Assembly: GCA_029213005.1 (NCBI GenBank)
Contig: JARGPI010000014.1
Coordinates: 62,001 to 126,000 of the forward strand
Length of the DNA stretch: 64,000 bases
Direction of reading: 5' to 3'
Source of the DNA: Verrucomicrobiales bacterium
GTDB lineage: Bacteria > Verrucomicrobiota > Verrucomicrobiia > Verrucomicrobiales > DEV007
Position 1 is the first letter of the stretch. Every line of letters begins with the position of its first letter. A program made the position numbers and the translations under genes. The notes under the pieces are model-generated. The model was not told where the DNA came from. It searched no databases and saw only the letters and a list, made by a program, of their open reading frames with translations. Shown piece after piece: positions 24,064 to 32,712 of this stretch.

Positions 24064-24795
24064 ATGACAGATCTCAGCTCAACAAAGGAAAGCGGTCCAA
24101 TTCTATCGATCAAGGGAATGGATGCCTCGTATGATCAGTCTTTGATCTTGCGGGGAGTGGAATTGGAAGTTCCGGCAAATGAAGTGGTGTCACTTTTAGG
24201 ACGAAACGGAGTCGGGAAGACGACGACTCTGAAATCGATCATGGGGATCGTAAAGTGTAACTGTGGGGACATCGATTTTGAGGGACACGGAATTACCGGT
24301 CTATCTACGGAAAAACGCGCCCGGGGGGGAATCGCCTATGTGCCTCAGGGGAGGGATATCTTTTCGAACCTCACGGTGTGGGAAAACCTCAAAGTGAGTC
24401 TGAGTGTTCAGGGGAAATCCGGTTGGGAGCGCCTTGATGAAGTTTATGAGTTATTTCCGGTTCTCAAGGAAATGAAGAGTCGGAAAGGCGGTGTTTTGTC
24501 CGGCGGTCAGCAGCAACAGTTGGCGATTGGGCGCGCCCTGCTCACGAATCCACGGCTACTGCTGCTGGATGAACCCACCGAAGGGATTCAGCCTTCGATT
24601 ATTGACCAAATTGAAGACGCCATTCTTTACCTCAAGGAAAAGCATAAAATGAGTATTTTATTAGTGGAGCAGTATATTGATTTCGCGAAATCCGTTTCTG
24701 ATAAGTTCTATATTATGGAACGTGGTTCGATTGTTCAGAAAGGCGGAATTGACGAGCTTTCCGATGAAGTGATTTCCCAATACCTTTCCGTTTGA
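24064..24795 (+). CDS. urtE: Urea ABC transporter ATPase UrtE
   Basis: The LivF-type ATPase has Walker A GRNGVGKTT, signature LSGGQQQQLAIGRAL and Walker B LLLLDEPTEGI. I chose the ATG giving MTDLSSTKE (243 residues). A GTG at 24046, directly after the urtD stop, would add six residues and cannot be excluded. It is the second ATPase of the urea transporter and is followed 6 bases later by ureA, so uptake and hydrolysis share one transcript. Confidence 0.93.
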   Translation: MTDLSSTKESGPILSIKGMDASYDQSLILRGVELEVPANEVVSLLGRNGVGKTTTLKSIMGIVKCNCGDIDFEGHGITGLSTEKRARGGIAYVPQGRDIFSNLTVWENLKVSLSVQGKSGWERLDEVYELFPVLKEMKSRKGGVLSGGQQQQLAIGRALLTNPRLLLLDEPTEGIQPSIIDQIEDAILYLKEKHKMSILLVEQYIDFAKSVSDKFYIMERGSIVQKGGIDELSDEVISQYLSV

Positions 24796-24801
24796 TTTGC
24801 T

Positions 24802-25104
24802 ATGCACCTTTCACCCAGAGAGCAGGAGAAGTTGATGGTTGTTGTGGCGGCTGATCTGGCCCGCCGGAGGCAGAAACGGGGGCTCAAGTTGAACTATCCC
24901 GAGGCGATCGCGATCATAACTTACGAAATATTTGAAGGGGCGCGGGATGGCAAAACCGTCGCTCAGCTAATGGACGAGGGAACCCGGATTTTGACCCGCG
25001 ACGATGTCATGGAAGGGGTTGCTGAGATGATACACGAAGTTCAGGCAGAGGCGACTTTTCCCGATGGTACAAAACTGGTAACCGTTCACCAACCTATACA
25101 ATGA
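24802..25104 (+). CDS. ureA: Urease gamma subunit UreA
   Basis: The 100-residue protein matches bacterial UreA in length and pattern (MHLSPREQEKLMVVVAADLARRR at the start; LNYPEAIAIITYEIFEGARDG). It is the small subunit of the (UreABC)3 nickel enzyme. Its stop overlaps the ureB start as ATGA, which should keep the subunits in balance. Confidence 0.96.
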   Translation: MHLSPREQEKLMVVVAADLARRRQKRGLKLNYPEAIAIITYEIFEGARDGKTVAQLMDEGTRILTRDDVMEGVAEMIHEVQAEATFPDGTKLVTVHQPIQ

Positions 25105-25427
25105 TTCCCGGAGAAATTATCACCAAGGCCGGGGCGCCGCCTTTAATCGCCAACGAGGGATTGGAATGCAAAACGATCGTGGTGGCCAATATCGGGGACC
25201 GTCCGATTCAGGTCGGCAGTCACTATCATTTTTACGAAGTGAATTCCTGTCTCAAGTTCGATCGGGACGGAGCTTGCGGATTTCGTTTGAATATACCGGC
25301 AGGAACCGCAATCCGGTTTGAGCCCGGAGACGAGCGTGAAGTCGATTTGGTAGCGTTAGGCGGTGCTCGGGAGGTGTGGGGTTTTAACGGAAAAATAAAC
25401 GGTCCGATCGATCAAGCAGCAAAATGA
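25101..25427 (+). CDS. ureB: Urease beta subunit UreB
   Basis: The 108-residue protein has the UreB signature GDRPIQVGSHYHFYEVN and RLNIPAGTAIRFEPGDEREVDLV. It packs against UreC and shapes the active-site entrance. ATGA overlaps join it to ureA before and ureC after. Length is normal. Confidence 0.96.
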   Translation: MIPGEIITKAGAPPLIANEGLECKTIVVANIGDRPIQVGSHYHFYEVNSCLKFDRDGACGFRLNIPAGTAIRFEPGDEREVDLVALGGAREVWGFNGKINGPIDQAAK

Positions 25428-27190
25428 GTCTCGAAATACCCAGACAGCAATACGCTGAAACTTATGGACCTACGGTGGGGGATCAAGTCCGCCTCGGTGA
25501 CACCAATCTATTGATCGAGGTCGAGCGGGATTTGATCGCCGAATCCGGCGGGTATGGAAACGAAGTCAAATTTGGCGGCGGAAAAGTGATTCGCGATGGG
25601 ATGGGGCAGTCCTCTACCGCTCTGGACGCTGAGTCTTTGGATGTCGTGATCACAAATGCTTTGATACTCGATCCGGAAATCGGCATTGTCCGGGGGGATA
25701 TCGGTATTCGGGAAGGCCGTATCGTCGGTATTGGCCACGCCGGGAATCCCGGTATTCAAAACGGTATCGGTTCGGTGATCCCTCATCCAGTGACGGGCAA
25801 GCTTGATTCGATGATTATCGGCGCGGCAACTGAGGTGATCGCCGGTGAAGGCCAAATCGTGACCGCGGGTGGCGTGGATTCGCATATTCATTTCATTTGT
25901 CCCCAGCAGATTGACGAGGCGATCGCGAGCGGAGTGACTACGATGTTGGGCGGTGGCACCGGACCGGCGACAGGAACCAATGCGACGACCTGCACGCCGG
26001 GGAAATGGAATATTCATCGCATGCTGGAAGCTGCGGATGAATACCCGGTGAATCTGGGTTTTTTGGGAAAGGGTAACTGCGCGACGCAGGAGCCTCTTCG
26101 TGAGCAGGTTCTGGCGGGAGCAATTGGGCTGAAACTACACGAAGACTGGGGGACCACTCCGGCCGCGATTGACTCCTGTTTATCGGTGGCAGATCAAATG
26201 GACATTCAGGTGGCGATCCATACTGATACACTTAACGAGTCCGGTTTCGTTGAAGATACCCTTTCTGCTATTAATGGACGGACCATTCATACCTATCACT
26301 CCGAAGGTGCCGGTGGGGGGCACGCTCCTGATATCCTGAAGGTGTGTGCGCACTCGAATGTCCTGCCGTCGTCGACGAATCCGACCCGGCCTTTTACGGT
26401 GAATACCATCGATGAACATCTCGATATGTTAATGGTATGTCATCACCTTGATTCAAAGATCCCGGAAGACGTGGCGTTTGCGGAGTCCAGAATCCGTCCG
26501 CAAACGATAGCTGCTGAAGATATCCTTCACGACAGGGGGGCTATTTCAATGATCGCTTCCGACAGTCAGGCAATGGGCCGGGTTGGTGAAGTTATCATCC
26601 GAACCTGGCAAACGGCTCATAAGATGAAGCAGCAATTCGGGGCTTTAAAAGATGACAGTCACCCCGCTGCAGACAATTTTCGGGCACTTCGCTACTTGTC
26701 AAAATACACGATTAATCCGGCGATCACTCACGGGATGGCTGGAGAGGTCGGTTCGCTGATGGTTGGAAAGCTGGCCGACATTGTTCTCTGGAAACCGATG
26801 TTATTCGGGGTGAAGCCCGAGATCATAATGAAGGGTGGAATGATCGCGGTAGCAAATATGGGTGATCCGAATGCATCGATTCCGACGCCTCAGCCCACGT
26901 TTTATCGTCCTCAGTTTGCGGCCCATGGCAAAGCGAAGCATCAGACTTCGATAAGCTTTGTCAGTAGTGCCTCACTGGCTCACGGTATCGCTTTGGAATT
27001 AGACGTTAGTAAGCGACTGGTACCGATTTCCAATACCCGGTCGGTAACAAAATCAGACTTGTTGTTCAACGGGAGTTGTCCGGTGATGGAGATTGATCCA
27101 GAAACTTATATCGTCAAAGCGGATGGCGATATCCTGCAGTGCGATCCCCTCGATGAGGTTCCGCTAGCTCAGAGGTATTTTCTTTTCTAG
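25424..27190 (+). CDS. ureC: Urease alpha (catalytic) subunit UreC
   Basis: The 588-residue catalytic subunit splits urea to ammonia and carbamate. All nickel-site residues are present: His154 and His156 (SHIHF), the carbamylated Lys237 (LKLHED), His266, His292 and Asp380. The flap pair Cys339-His340 is present too. Each is offset by exactly 20 from the Klebsiella enzyme. Most of the offset comes from an insertion of about 13 residues around positions 115-129 (IPHPVTGKLDS) before the conserved IGAATEVIAGEG block. The enzyme should be active. Confidence 0.97.
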   Translation: MSLEIPRQQYAETYGPTVGDQVRLGDTNLLIEVERDLIAESGGYGNEVKFGGGKVIRDGMGQSSTALDAESLDVVITNALILDPEIGIVRGDIGIREGRIVGIGHAGNPGIQNGIGSVIPHPVTGKLDSMIIGAATEVIAGEGQIVTAGGVDSHIHFICPQQIDEAIASGVTTMLGGGTGPATGTNATTCTPGKWNIHRMLEAADEYPVNLGFLGKGNCATQEPLREQVLAGAIGLKLHEDWGTTPAAIDSCLSVADQMDIQVAIHTDTLNESGFVEDTLSAINGRTIHTYHSEGAGGGHAPDILKVCAHSNVLPSSTNPTRPFTVNTIDEHLDMLMVCHHLDSKIPEDVAFAESRIRPQTIAAEDILHDRGAISMIASDSQAMGRVGEVIIRTWQTAHKMKQQFGALKDDSHPAADNFRALRYLSKYTINPAITHGMAGEVGSLMVGKLADIVLWKPMLFGVKPEIIMKGGMIAVANMGDPNASIPTPQPTFYRPQFAAHGKAKHQTSISFVSSASLAHGIALELDVSKRLVPISNTRSVTKSDLLFNGSCPVMEIDPETYIVKADGDILQCDPLDEVPLAQRYFLF

Positions 27191-27192
27191 CA

Positions 27193-27615
27193 ATGACAGT
27201 GCTGATTCAAAGAACGACGGACGAGGTCGGAGACGCGGTTCCCGTGCGGGTGGATCGTCACACTTTGTACAAACGCCGGTGGCGGGCCATCGCCAATGAT
27301 GGAACTGAGTTGGCAGTCGATCTGGAATCCCCGGTGGGGGACGGTGCCTATCTCTACAGCGCAAAAGCAGAGCGGGCCTTTCAAGTGTCTCAAAATAAAG
27401 AAAGGGTCCTCGTGATTCCGCTGCCGGAGCGGCCTGAAATGGCGGCAAAAATCGGGTGGTATCTCGGTAACCAGCATTTGCCGGTGGAAGTTAGAGATAC
27501 CGAGATTCTTCTTGAACCCGTGAAGACACTCGCCAAGTCGCTTGATCGGATTGGTATCCCATATCTCTATCGCGAAGAGGTATTCAAATGTAAAATGCAT
27601 AGTCACCAGCACTGA
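27193..27615 (+). CDS. ureE: Urease accessory protein UreE
   Basis: The 140-residue nickel metallochaperone has the UreE N-terminal peptide-binding fold. Its C-terminal metal site contains the motif GNQHLPVEV, with the central His used at the dimer interface, and a short tail CKMHSHQH. The tail is much shorter than the His-rich tails of some enterobacterial UreE proteins. It starts 2 bases after ureC and delivers Ni to UreG/UreDF. Confidence 0.9.
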   Translation: MTVLIQRTTDEVGDAVPVRVDRHTLYKRRWRAIANDGTELAVDLESPVGDGAYLYSAKAERAFQVSQNKERVLVIPLPERPEMAAKIGWYLGNQHLPVEVRDTEILLEPVKTLAKSLDRIGIPYLYREEVFKCKMHSHQH

Positions 27616-27618
27616 GTT

Positions 27619-28311
27619 ATGAGCCGTGATATCGAGAGCGGACGGGGTGAGCTGAGCTGGGTAACTACTTTGTTACACCTGTCGGACAGTGCCCTCCCGA
27701 TTGGAGCCTATGCTCACTCCTTTGGGCTCGAGGGGATGATTCAAATGGGCATGGTTCACGATCTGAATACTTTTGATGAGTTTCTTCACCGCGATGTGGC
27801 TCATTCGCTTAAAATGATCGACTTCCCTTTGGTTTCAAAATCGCACGCGGCGATGATGGATGGACTCGAGAGTGAGTTGCACCGCCTGGACCAACTCTCG
27901 TGGGCGTTACGGCCGAGTCGGCAAATCAGGGAGGCAACCAGTGCTATCGGTCGACAGCAATATCGTTGGTTCGAAAAGACCTGGGGGAGCGCGGGGGGCC
28001 TTCATTTAACCCGATACCAAAGTCCGGTGGTGATGGGAGTGATAGGTGCTCAGGTTCATATTCCGGTCAAAGCGGTGTTGGTATCAACGGCTTATCAGGC
28101 CTATTCCGCCCTGATTCAGGCTTCGCTGAAATTGTTACCGGTGGGACCCCGGTCCACTCAAAAACTACTCCACTCGGCTTTGATGGCGATTCAGCCGACT
28201 ATCGACGAGGCGATTGATTTACCGGAAGAAGAGTTGGGCAGTTTTAACCCGGTTTGGGATATCGCGGCAGCCCGGCATGAAAGGGCTCCCGCCCGAATGT
28301 TTCTATCATAA
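27619..28311 (+). CDS. ureF: Urease accessory protein UreF
   Basis: The 230-residue all-helical protein has the UreF start block LLHLSDSALPIGAYAHSFGLE. UreF joins UreD and UreG to form the activation complex that loads carbon dioxide and nickel into apo-urease. It directly abuts ureG (stop followed at once by ATG). Confidence 0.92.
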   Translation: MSRDIESGRGELSWVTTLLHLSDSALPIGAYAHSFGLEGMIQMGMVHDLNTFDEFLHRDVAHSLKMIDFPLVSKSHAAMMDGLESELHRLDQLSWALRPSRQIREATSAIGRQQYRWFEKTWGSAGGLHLTRYQSPVVMGVIGAQVHIPVKAVLVSTAYQAYSALIQASLKLLPVGPRSTQKLLHSALMAIQPTIDEAIDLPEEELGSFNPVWDIAAARHERAPARMFLS

Positions 28312-28938
28312 ATGACTTCTAACAGAAAATCTGCGATCAGGGTAGGTATCGGCGGGCCGGTTGGCTCGGGGAAATCGAGCCTCTGTCTAAAACTTTGTGA
28401 ACGCTACGGCAAGGAGCGGAACATGGCAGTTATCACAAATGACATCTATACCAAAGAAGACGCCAAAATGCTGATTCGGCATGGTGCCTTACCGGAGGAG
28501 AGAATTCTGGGCGTTGAGACTGGTGGTTGTCCCCATACCGCGATCCGGGATGATATTTCGATGAACCTCGACGCTGTCGAAGAGATGGAATCAAGATTCC
28601 CGGGATTGGAGCTGATTCTCATCGAGAGTGGTGGTGATAACTTGACGGCCGTTTTTTCACCGGAACTGGCTGATGTCTTTATCTACGTTATTGATGTGAC
28701 CGAAGGGGATGATATTCCCAGAAAAGGTGGTCCTGCCATTTCGACTTCGGATTTACTGATTGTGAATAAAGTCGTGCTTGCGCCCTATGTCGAGGCCGAT
28801 GTCGAGCAGATGAAAATCGACTGCCAGGCAAAGCGGGGAGATCGCAGATTTCTGATGACAGATTTGAAGGCGGGAATAGAGATGGATGCTCTTTTCGAAT
28901 GGTTTGATAAAGAGGTCTTGTTTTCCGATGTGGCGTGA
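28312..28938 (+). CDS. ureG: Urease accessory GTPase UreG
   Basis: The 208-residue SIMIBI-class GTPase has the P-loop GGPVGSGKSS at residues 13-22, the metal-binding motif GGCPHTAIRDD (Cys-Pro-His) and the base-recognition motif NKVVLAPYVEAD. It powers nickel insertion into urease. The stop overlaps the ureD start (TGATG or GTGATG). Confidence 0.96.
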   Translation: MTSNRKSAIRVGIGGPVGSGKSSLCLKLCERYGKERNMAVITNDIYTKEDAKMLIRHGALPEERILGVETGGCPHTAIRDDISMNLDAVEEMESRFPGLELILIESGGDNLTAVFSPELADVFIYVIDVTEGDDIPRKGGPAISTSDLLIVNKVVLAPYVEADVEQMKIDCQAKRGDRRFLMTDLKAGIEMDALFEWFDKEVLFSDVA

Positions 28939-29759
28939 TGGTAGGCAGTCTGCAGAGTGAAGTCAGTATCGAATTTCGTTATGATGAGGAACGGAAAAGG
29001 ACGGTGCTGTCCCGACGGAAAGCGGGCGGGCTCTGTCATCTCGGAAAGGCCTATTGGGAGGACCCCGTCCTGTGCCTGCAAATCGTGAACCCGACGGCGG
29101 GACTATTTGCCCGTGACGAGTTGGCAATGTCGATTGATATACAGGAAAAGGCGAAGGTAGCGCTAACCTCTCCCAGTGCGTGCCGGTTCCATACGATGCC
29201 GGACGGGCAGGCTGAGCTGACCCAGTCGTTTAATGTGGGTCAGGGGGCGTGGCTGGACTATTGGCCGGAGACTGTGATTCCTCAGCGGGGATCGTCGGTT
29301 AAGCAGCGAACTATTATCAATCTGGAAGACGAGTCGCAAATGGTCTTCGTCGAAAACCTGACGCCGGGGCGGATCGCTCACGGCGAGAATCAGGAATTTC
29401 GTAAGCTGGATTCTTCAATTGAGATCTACCACCGCCGCGAATTGTTGGTTAAAGAACGGTGTTTTCTTGAACCATCAGCGGGGCATTGGCCACTCTCGGT
29501 GCCGGGATGGAAAACCTGTCATTACGCCTCAATCTGGATCGCGGGAAAGAATCCTGACGAAGTTCTGGCTGAATGTGTCGCGATGGTGGAGGACCCCACT
29601 GCGGAATACCTCGGGGGCGTAACGATCTTGGATTCAGAGCTGGCGGTAATGCGCGTTGTCGCTCCGGATAATCTCATTCTGCGACGACTCCTCAAGAATC
29701 TTCGAGCGACTTTGAAGCGATCAATCCCGTTGCTGAATACAAATTTTCGAAAGTTATAA
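28935..29759 (+). CDS. ureD: Urease accessory protein UreD (UreH)
   Basis: The roughly 274-residue protein has UreD blocks such as NPTAGLFARDELAMSI, ALTSPSACRFHTM and LDYWPETVIPQRGS. UreD is the scaffold that contacts apo-urease. Either GTG at 28935 or the next codon ATG at 28938 may start it; both overlap the ureG stop. Here ureD is last in the cluster (order ABC-EFGD), as in many non-enteric bacteria. Confidence 0.92.
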   Translation: MMVGSLQSEVSIEFRYDEERKRTVLSRRKAGGLCHLGKAYWEDPVLCLQIVNPTAGLFARDELAMSIDIQEKAKVALTSPSACRFHTMPDGQAELTQSFNVGQGAWLDYWPETVIPQRGSSVKQRTIINLEDESQMVFVENLTPGRIAHGENQEFRKLDSSIEIYHRRELLVKERCFLEPSAGHWPLSVPGWKTCHYASIWIAGKNPDEVLAECVAMVEDPTAEYLGGVTILDSELAVMRVVAPDNLILRRLLKNLRATLKRSIPLLNTNFRKL

Positions 29760-29776
29760 CTATAAATACATCAACC

Positions 29777-29965
29777 ATGAAAAAGACTAAAGTACTGACC
29801 ACGCTCACGGCATTCGCTTTATTTGGAAACTCACTCTACGCTCATCCCGGCCACCCCGGTCATGATGAGTGGCCCTTTGACGATTTTAAAATGGTGGCGT
29901 TCACCATCATCGGACTGTTAGTGGTGGCGGCGGTTTTATTTAAGAGACATTCACCCCGGCTCTAG
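29777..29965 (+). CDS. Small His-rich membrane protein at the end of the urease operon
   Basis: The 62-residue protein has a signal-like N-terminus (cleavage likely after LYA), an exposed metal-ligand segment HPGHPGHDEW, one membrane helix (VAFTIIGLLVVAAVLF) and a basic tail. It starts 17 bases after ureD with no terminator between. The His/Asp cluster on the periplasmic face suggests nickel (or other metal) capture for urease, but I know no family for it. The idea rests on composition and place only. The gene itself is likely real given its spacing and coherent topology. Confidence 0.65.
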   Translation: MKKTKVLTTLTAFALFGNSLYAHPGHPGHDEWPFDDFKMVAFTIIGLLVVAAVLFKRHSPRL

Positions 29966-30001
29966 ACCTACCTCCTCAGCGTTCGCCGTTTTGGAGAAAA
30001 A

Positions 30002-31105
30002 TTAGTCAAAGACGATGACCCCTTTGGCGTTTTTTCCAGATAACATGTCGTCAAATGCTTCGGAAAGGGACGCTAACGGATAAGTCCGTGTCACCAGCTC
30101 GTCGAGTTTCAGCTTCTGCTGTTGATAGAGGGCGATCAGTTTCGGGAAATCGAATTGAGGGTTGGCTTTTCCGTATAGCGGATTGGTATAGATTTTGTCC
30201 CATTCGAATAAGTTCATATCGATCTCTATGGTTTGTTCGATCCCGGAGACTTGAACCGCCGTCCCGGCATTGCGAATCACGGCAAGCGGTGCGGCACCCA
30301 GTGCCGGGATTCCTGTGCATTCGAAAGCGTAGTCGGCACCACGACCTGAGCAATGCTCTATGATCTGTTCCGCAGCTTGCAGGAGGCCGACATCATCGGG
30401 GGAAGCGAGCAGGGGATAGGTTGCCCCAAATTCCATAGCCATATCGAGCCGGCTTTGCCTCACGTCGACGGCAATAATTTCCGCTGCGCCGGACAGCTTA
30501 GCGGCCTGGATGACATTCAGGCCGACGCCCCCCGTGCCGATCACGACAACAGAGCTACCGGCCGAGACCTTAGCGGCGTGAACCACGGACCCATAGCCAG
30601 TCATAACTCCGCAACCCATCAAGCAGGCTGAGGTCAGAGGTATTGACTCCGGTATGGGAACCACGGCTTCAGAGCGGACTACGGTTTGCTTCGACAGAGT
30701 GCCGAGATGAAAAGAGCGGCGGATCGGGTTTCCTTCGAACAAGGTTGCTTCGGGATGGGCATGTCCGTTTTCGGGGGAACTGCCGGTGACTGGTGAATTA
30801 ACTTCGCAGATATTGGTGTGGCCGTGCTGACAGGCGAAACAGGTGTGACAGGGGATTGCCCAGTTTAAAACCACGTGATCGCCGGGCTTTATGTGCTGAA
30901 CCCTCTCTCCGACTTCGCTGACAATGCCGGCGCCTTCATGACCAAGAACGGCGGGGAAGCCCCAGGATAAGGAATCCCAGTCGGTATGGCAAATGCCGGA
31001 AGCTTTGATATCGACTTTCACTTCATCCGGGCCGGGTTTGCCGACCTGGATTTGGCGGAGGTTGAACCCTCCTTTTCCATCAGAAACAGCAGCTTCGATA
31101 CTCAT
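30002..31105 (-). CDS. Zinc-dependent alcohol dehydrogenase (class III-like MDR)
   Basis: The 367-residue medium-chain dehydrogenase has catalytic zinc ligands in GICHTD and GHEG, four structural-zinc cysteines in CHTCFACQHGHTNIC, and the NAD-binding motif GTGGVGLNVIQAAKL. It resembles class III/AdhC enzymes that oxidise primary alcohols or S-hydroxymethyl thiols. It overlaps the P450 stop by 4 bases (ATGA), so it probably oxidises the alcohol made by the P450. Substrate unknown. Confidence 0.9.
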   Translation of the reverse strand: MSIEAAVSDGKGGFNLRQIQVGKPGPDEVKVDIKASGICHTDWDSLSWGFPAVLGHEGAGIVSEVGERVQHIKPGDHVVLNWAIPCHTCFACQHGHTNICEVNSPVTGSSPENGHAHPEATLFEGNPIRRSFHLGTLSKQTVVRSEAVVPIPESIPLTSACLMGCGVMTGYGSVVHAAKVSAGSSVVVIGTGGVGLNVIQAAKLSGAAEIIAVDVRQSRLDMAMEFGATYPLLASPDDVGLLQAAEQIIEHCSGRGADYAFECTGIPALGAAPLAVIRNAGTAVQVSGIEQTIEIDMNLFEWDKIYTNPLYGKANPQFDFPKLIALYQQQKLKLDELVTRTYPLASLSEAFDDMLSGKNAKGVIVFD

Positions 31106-32265
31106 GAGCTTGTGGTGGTTCGGTTGAGCTTTACGATGAGGCTTTCGAATCCGGTTCGCCGTTCATAGTCGTTCTGTTTTTCTATATTTTCGGTCAAATC
31201 TATCAGTTTGATATCTATATTAAGGTCGGCAATAAGGCGGAGTAGAGTCCTCATGATGAGTCTCGCATGGTGAGCTCCGGCGCAGGTATGGGCTCCGTTT
31301 CCGAAGGCGATGTGGGGGTTCGGTTTCCGGTCGGGGCAAAACGTGTCTGCGTCTTTAAAAACGGTTTCATCATAGTTGGCTGAAGCCCAACACAGCGAAA
31401 TTCGCTGGTCCTGTTTGGTTTCTACACCGTGAACTTCGCGGTTTTCGGTATTCACTCTTCCGATATGAGTCAGGGGAGTGACCATTCGGAAAAACTCCTC
31501 TGTAGCCGTGTTGATTAGCGATGAGTCCGACCGGATTTTGTTGAGTAACTCCGGTTGCATGCCGAATAGAGCAAAGACCGAACTCACCGATTGGATGATT
31601 GTATCGCGACCGCCGGCAAAGGCGAGGTTGGCAAACCCCACCATTTCGTCTCTGGTAAGTCTTTCACCTTCGATTTCTGCATAAGCCAGCGTTGAGAAAA
31701 AATCGGGCTGTTCCGGCGATGCCTCTGCTTCATCGAATTTCCGGTTGATGTAGTCTTCCAGTGAAAAGTCGTCTTTGGCATCAGCTTTACCATCGCGAAA
31801 AACATGAATTCCCCAGCCGGTCCATATTTCAGCTTCTGACTCATCGACATTAAATAGATAGGTGAGGGCGCGGGATTGTAGCGGTAGAGCAAAGTCGCGC
31901 ACGATCTCTATATTTTCTTTGCCGGAAGCATCGAGAAGGAGTTCTTCGATCAAGTCGCTCACTTTTTCAGCATATTCGGGCGCAAGGGGGCGGCGGAAGA
32001 AGGGCTCGACAAGTGCCCGGTAGGTTTTGTGTTTAGGCGGGTCGAGCTCGATGGGAAGCTGCCGAACCGTTCTGACATCCTCTTCCGATGGAATGGGAAC
32101 TCGAAAAGGGGCATCCGAGCTGAAGCTGCCAAAATCGCGAGCAGCGGAGCGGACCGCTTTGAAGCCGAGGATCATAGTGATTTCCTCATCATCGAAGGTG
32201 ATAGGTATCGCGTCACCCTGCTTGCGATGTTCGGCGAAGGCGTCGTGAAAAGGGCATTTATCCAT
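31102..32265 (-). CDS. Bacterial cytochrome P450
   Basis: The 387-residue soluble P450 has the I-helix oxygen motif AGGRDT, the ExxR region and the heme-ligand loop FGNGAHTCAGAHHAR with the conserved Cys. It lacks a membrane anchor, as expected for a three-component (class I) bacterial P450. Its electron donor is presumably the [2Fe-2S] ferredoxin encoded 25 bases upstream. No ferredoxin reductase is found in the window. The flanking alcohol dehydrogenase suggests hydroxylation then oxidation of a small hydrophobic substrate, possibly a terpenoid. Confidence 0.92.
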   Translation of the reverse strand: MDKCPFHDAFAEHRKQGDAIPITFDDEEITMILGFKAVRSAARDFGSFSSDAPFRVPIPSEEDVRTVRQLPIELDPPKHKTYRALVEPFFRRPLAPEYAEKVSDLIEELLLDASGKENIEIVRDFALPLQSRALTYLFNVDESEAEIWTGWGIHVFRDGKADAKDDFSLEDYINRKFDEAEASPEQPDFFSTLAYAEIEGERLTRDEMVGFANLAFAGGRDTIIQSVSSVFALFGMQPELLNKIRSDSSLINTATEEFFRMVTPLTHIGRVNTENREVHGVETKQDQRISLCWASANYDETVFKDADTFCPDRKPNPHIAFGNGAHTCAGAHHARLIMRTLLRLIADLNIDIKLIDLTENIEKQNDYERRTGFESLIVKLNRTTTSS

Positions 32266-32290
32266 GGCTGGGAGGCGTGAAGCGTTAAAT

Positions 32291-32602
32291 TTAGAGCGTT
32301 ACGACTTCGACAACGAGACCGTCCAGCTCCTCAGTCACTTCGATCTGACAGCTCAAACGGGAGCGATTGTCGGTTTCGTCCTCGAGATCGAGCAATTCCT
32401 GCTCCACTTCGGTAGCGGGTCCGACTTTGGCGAGCCAGTCGGGGTGGACTTTGACATGGCAGGTCGCACAGGAACAAACGCCGCCGCAAGCCCCGTCAAT
32501 TCCCTCAACTTCGTGGTCCCGTGCCACTTCCATGAGGGTTCCAAATGCATCGTCAGCGACGACGTTGTCTCCTGATTCGGTAATGAAGGTCAGTCTAGCC
32601 AT
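32291..32602 (-). CDS. [2Fe-2S] ferredoxin of the adrenodoxin/putidaredoxin type
   Basis: The 103-residue protein has the cluster ligands in CGGVCSCATC and a fourth Cys in RLSCQI, the spacing of P450-partner ferredoxins. It is first in the operon ferredoxin - P450 - alcohol dehydrogenase and diverges from an AraC regulator, leaving a 110-base shared promoter region. It should pass single electrons to the P450. Confidence 0.92.
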   Translation of the reverse strand: MARLTFITESGDNVVADDAFGTLMEVARDHEVEGIDGACGGVCSCATCHVKVHPDWLAKVGPATEVEQELLDLEDETDNRSRLSCQIEVTEELDGLVVEVVTL

Positions 32603-32712
32603 GAGATCACTTTAAGGTTTTCCTGAGTTTGAACAAGAAGCACACAAACTAGATGTAGCTCTATCTTCACAATTTTTTAAGATTTCTCCGTTTGTTATGC
32701 GATTTTAAGTTT

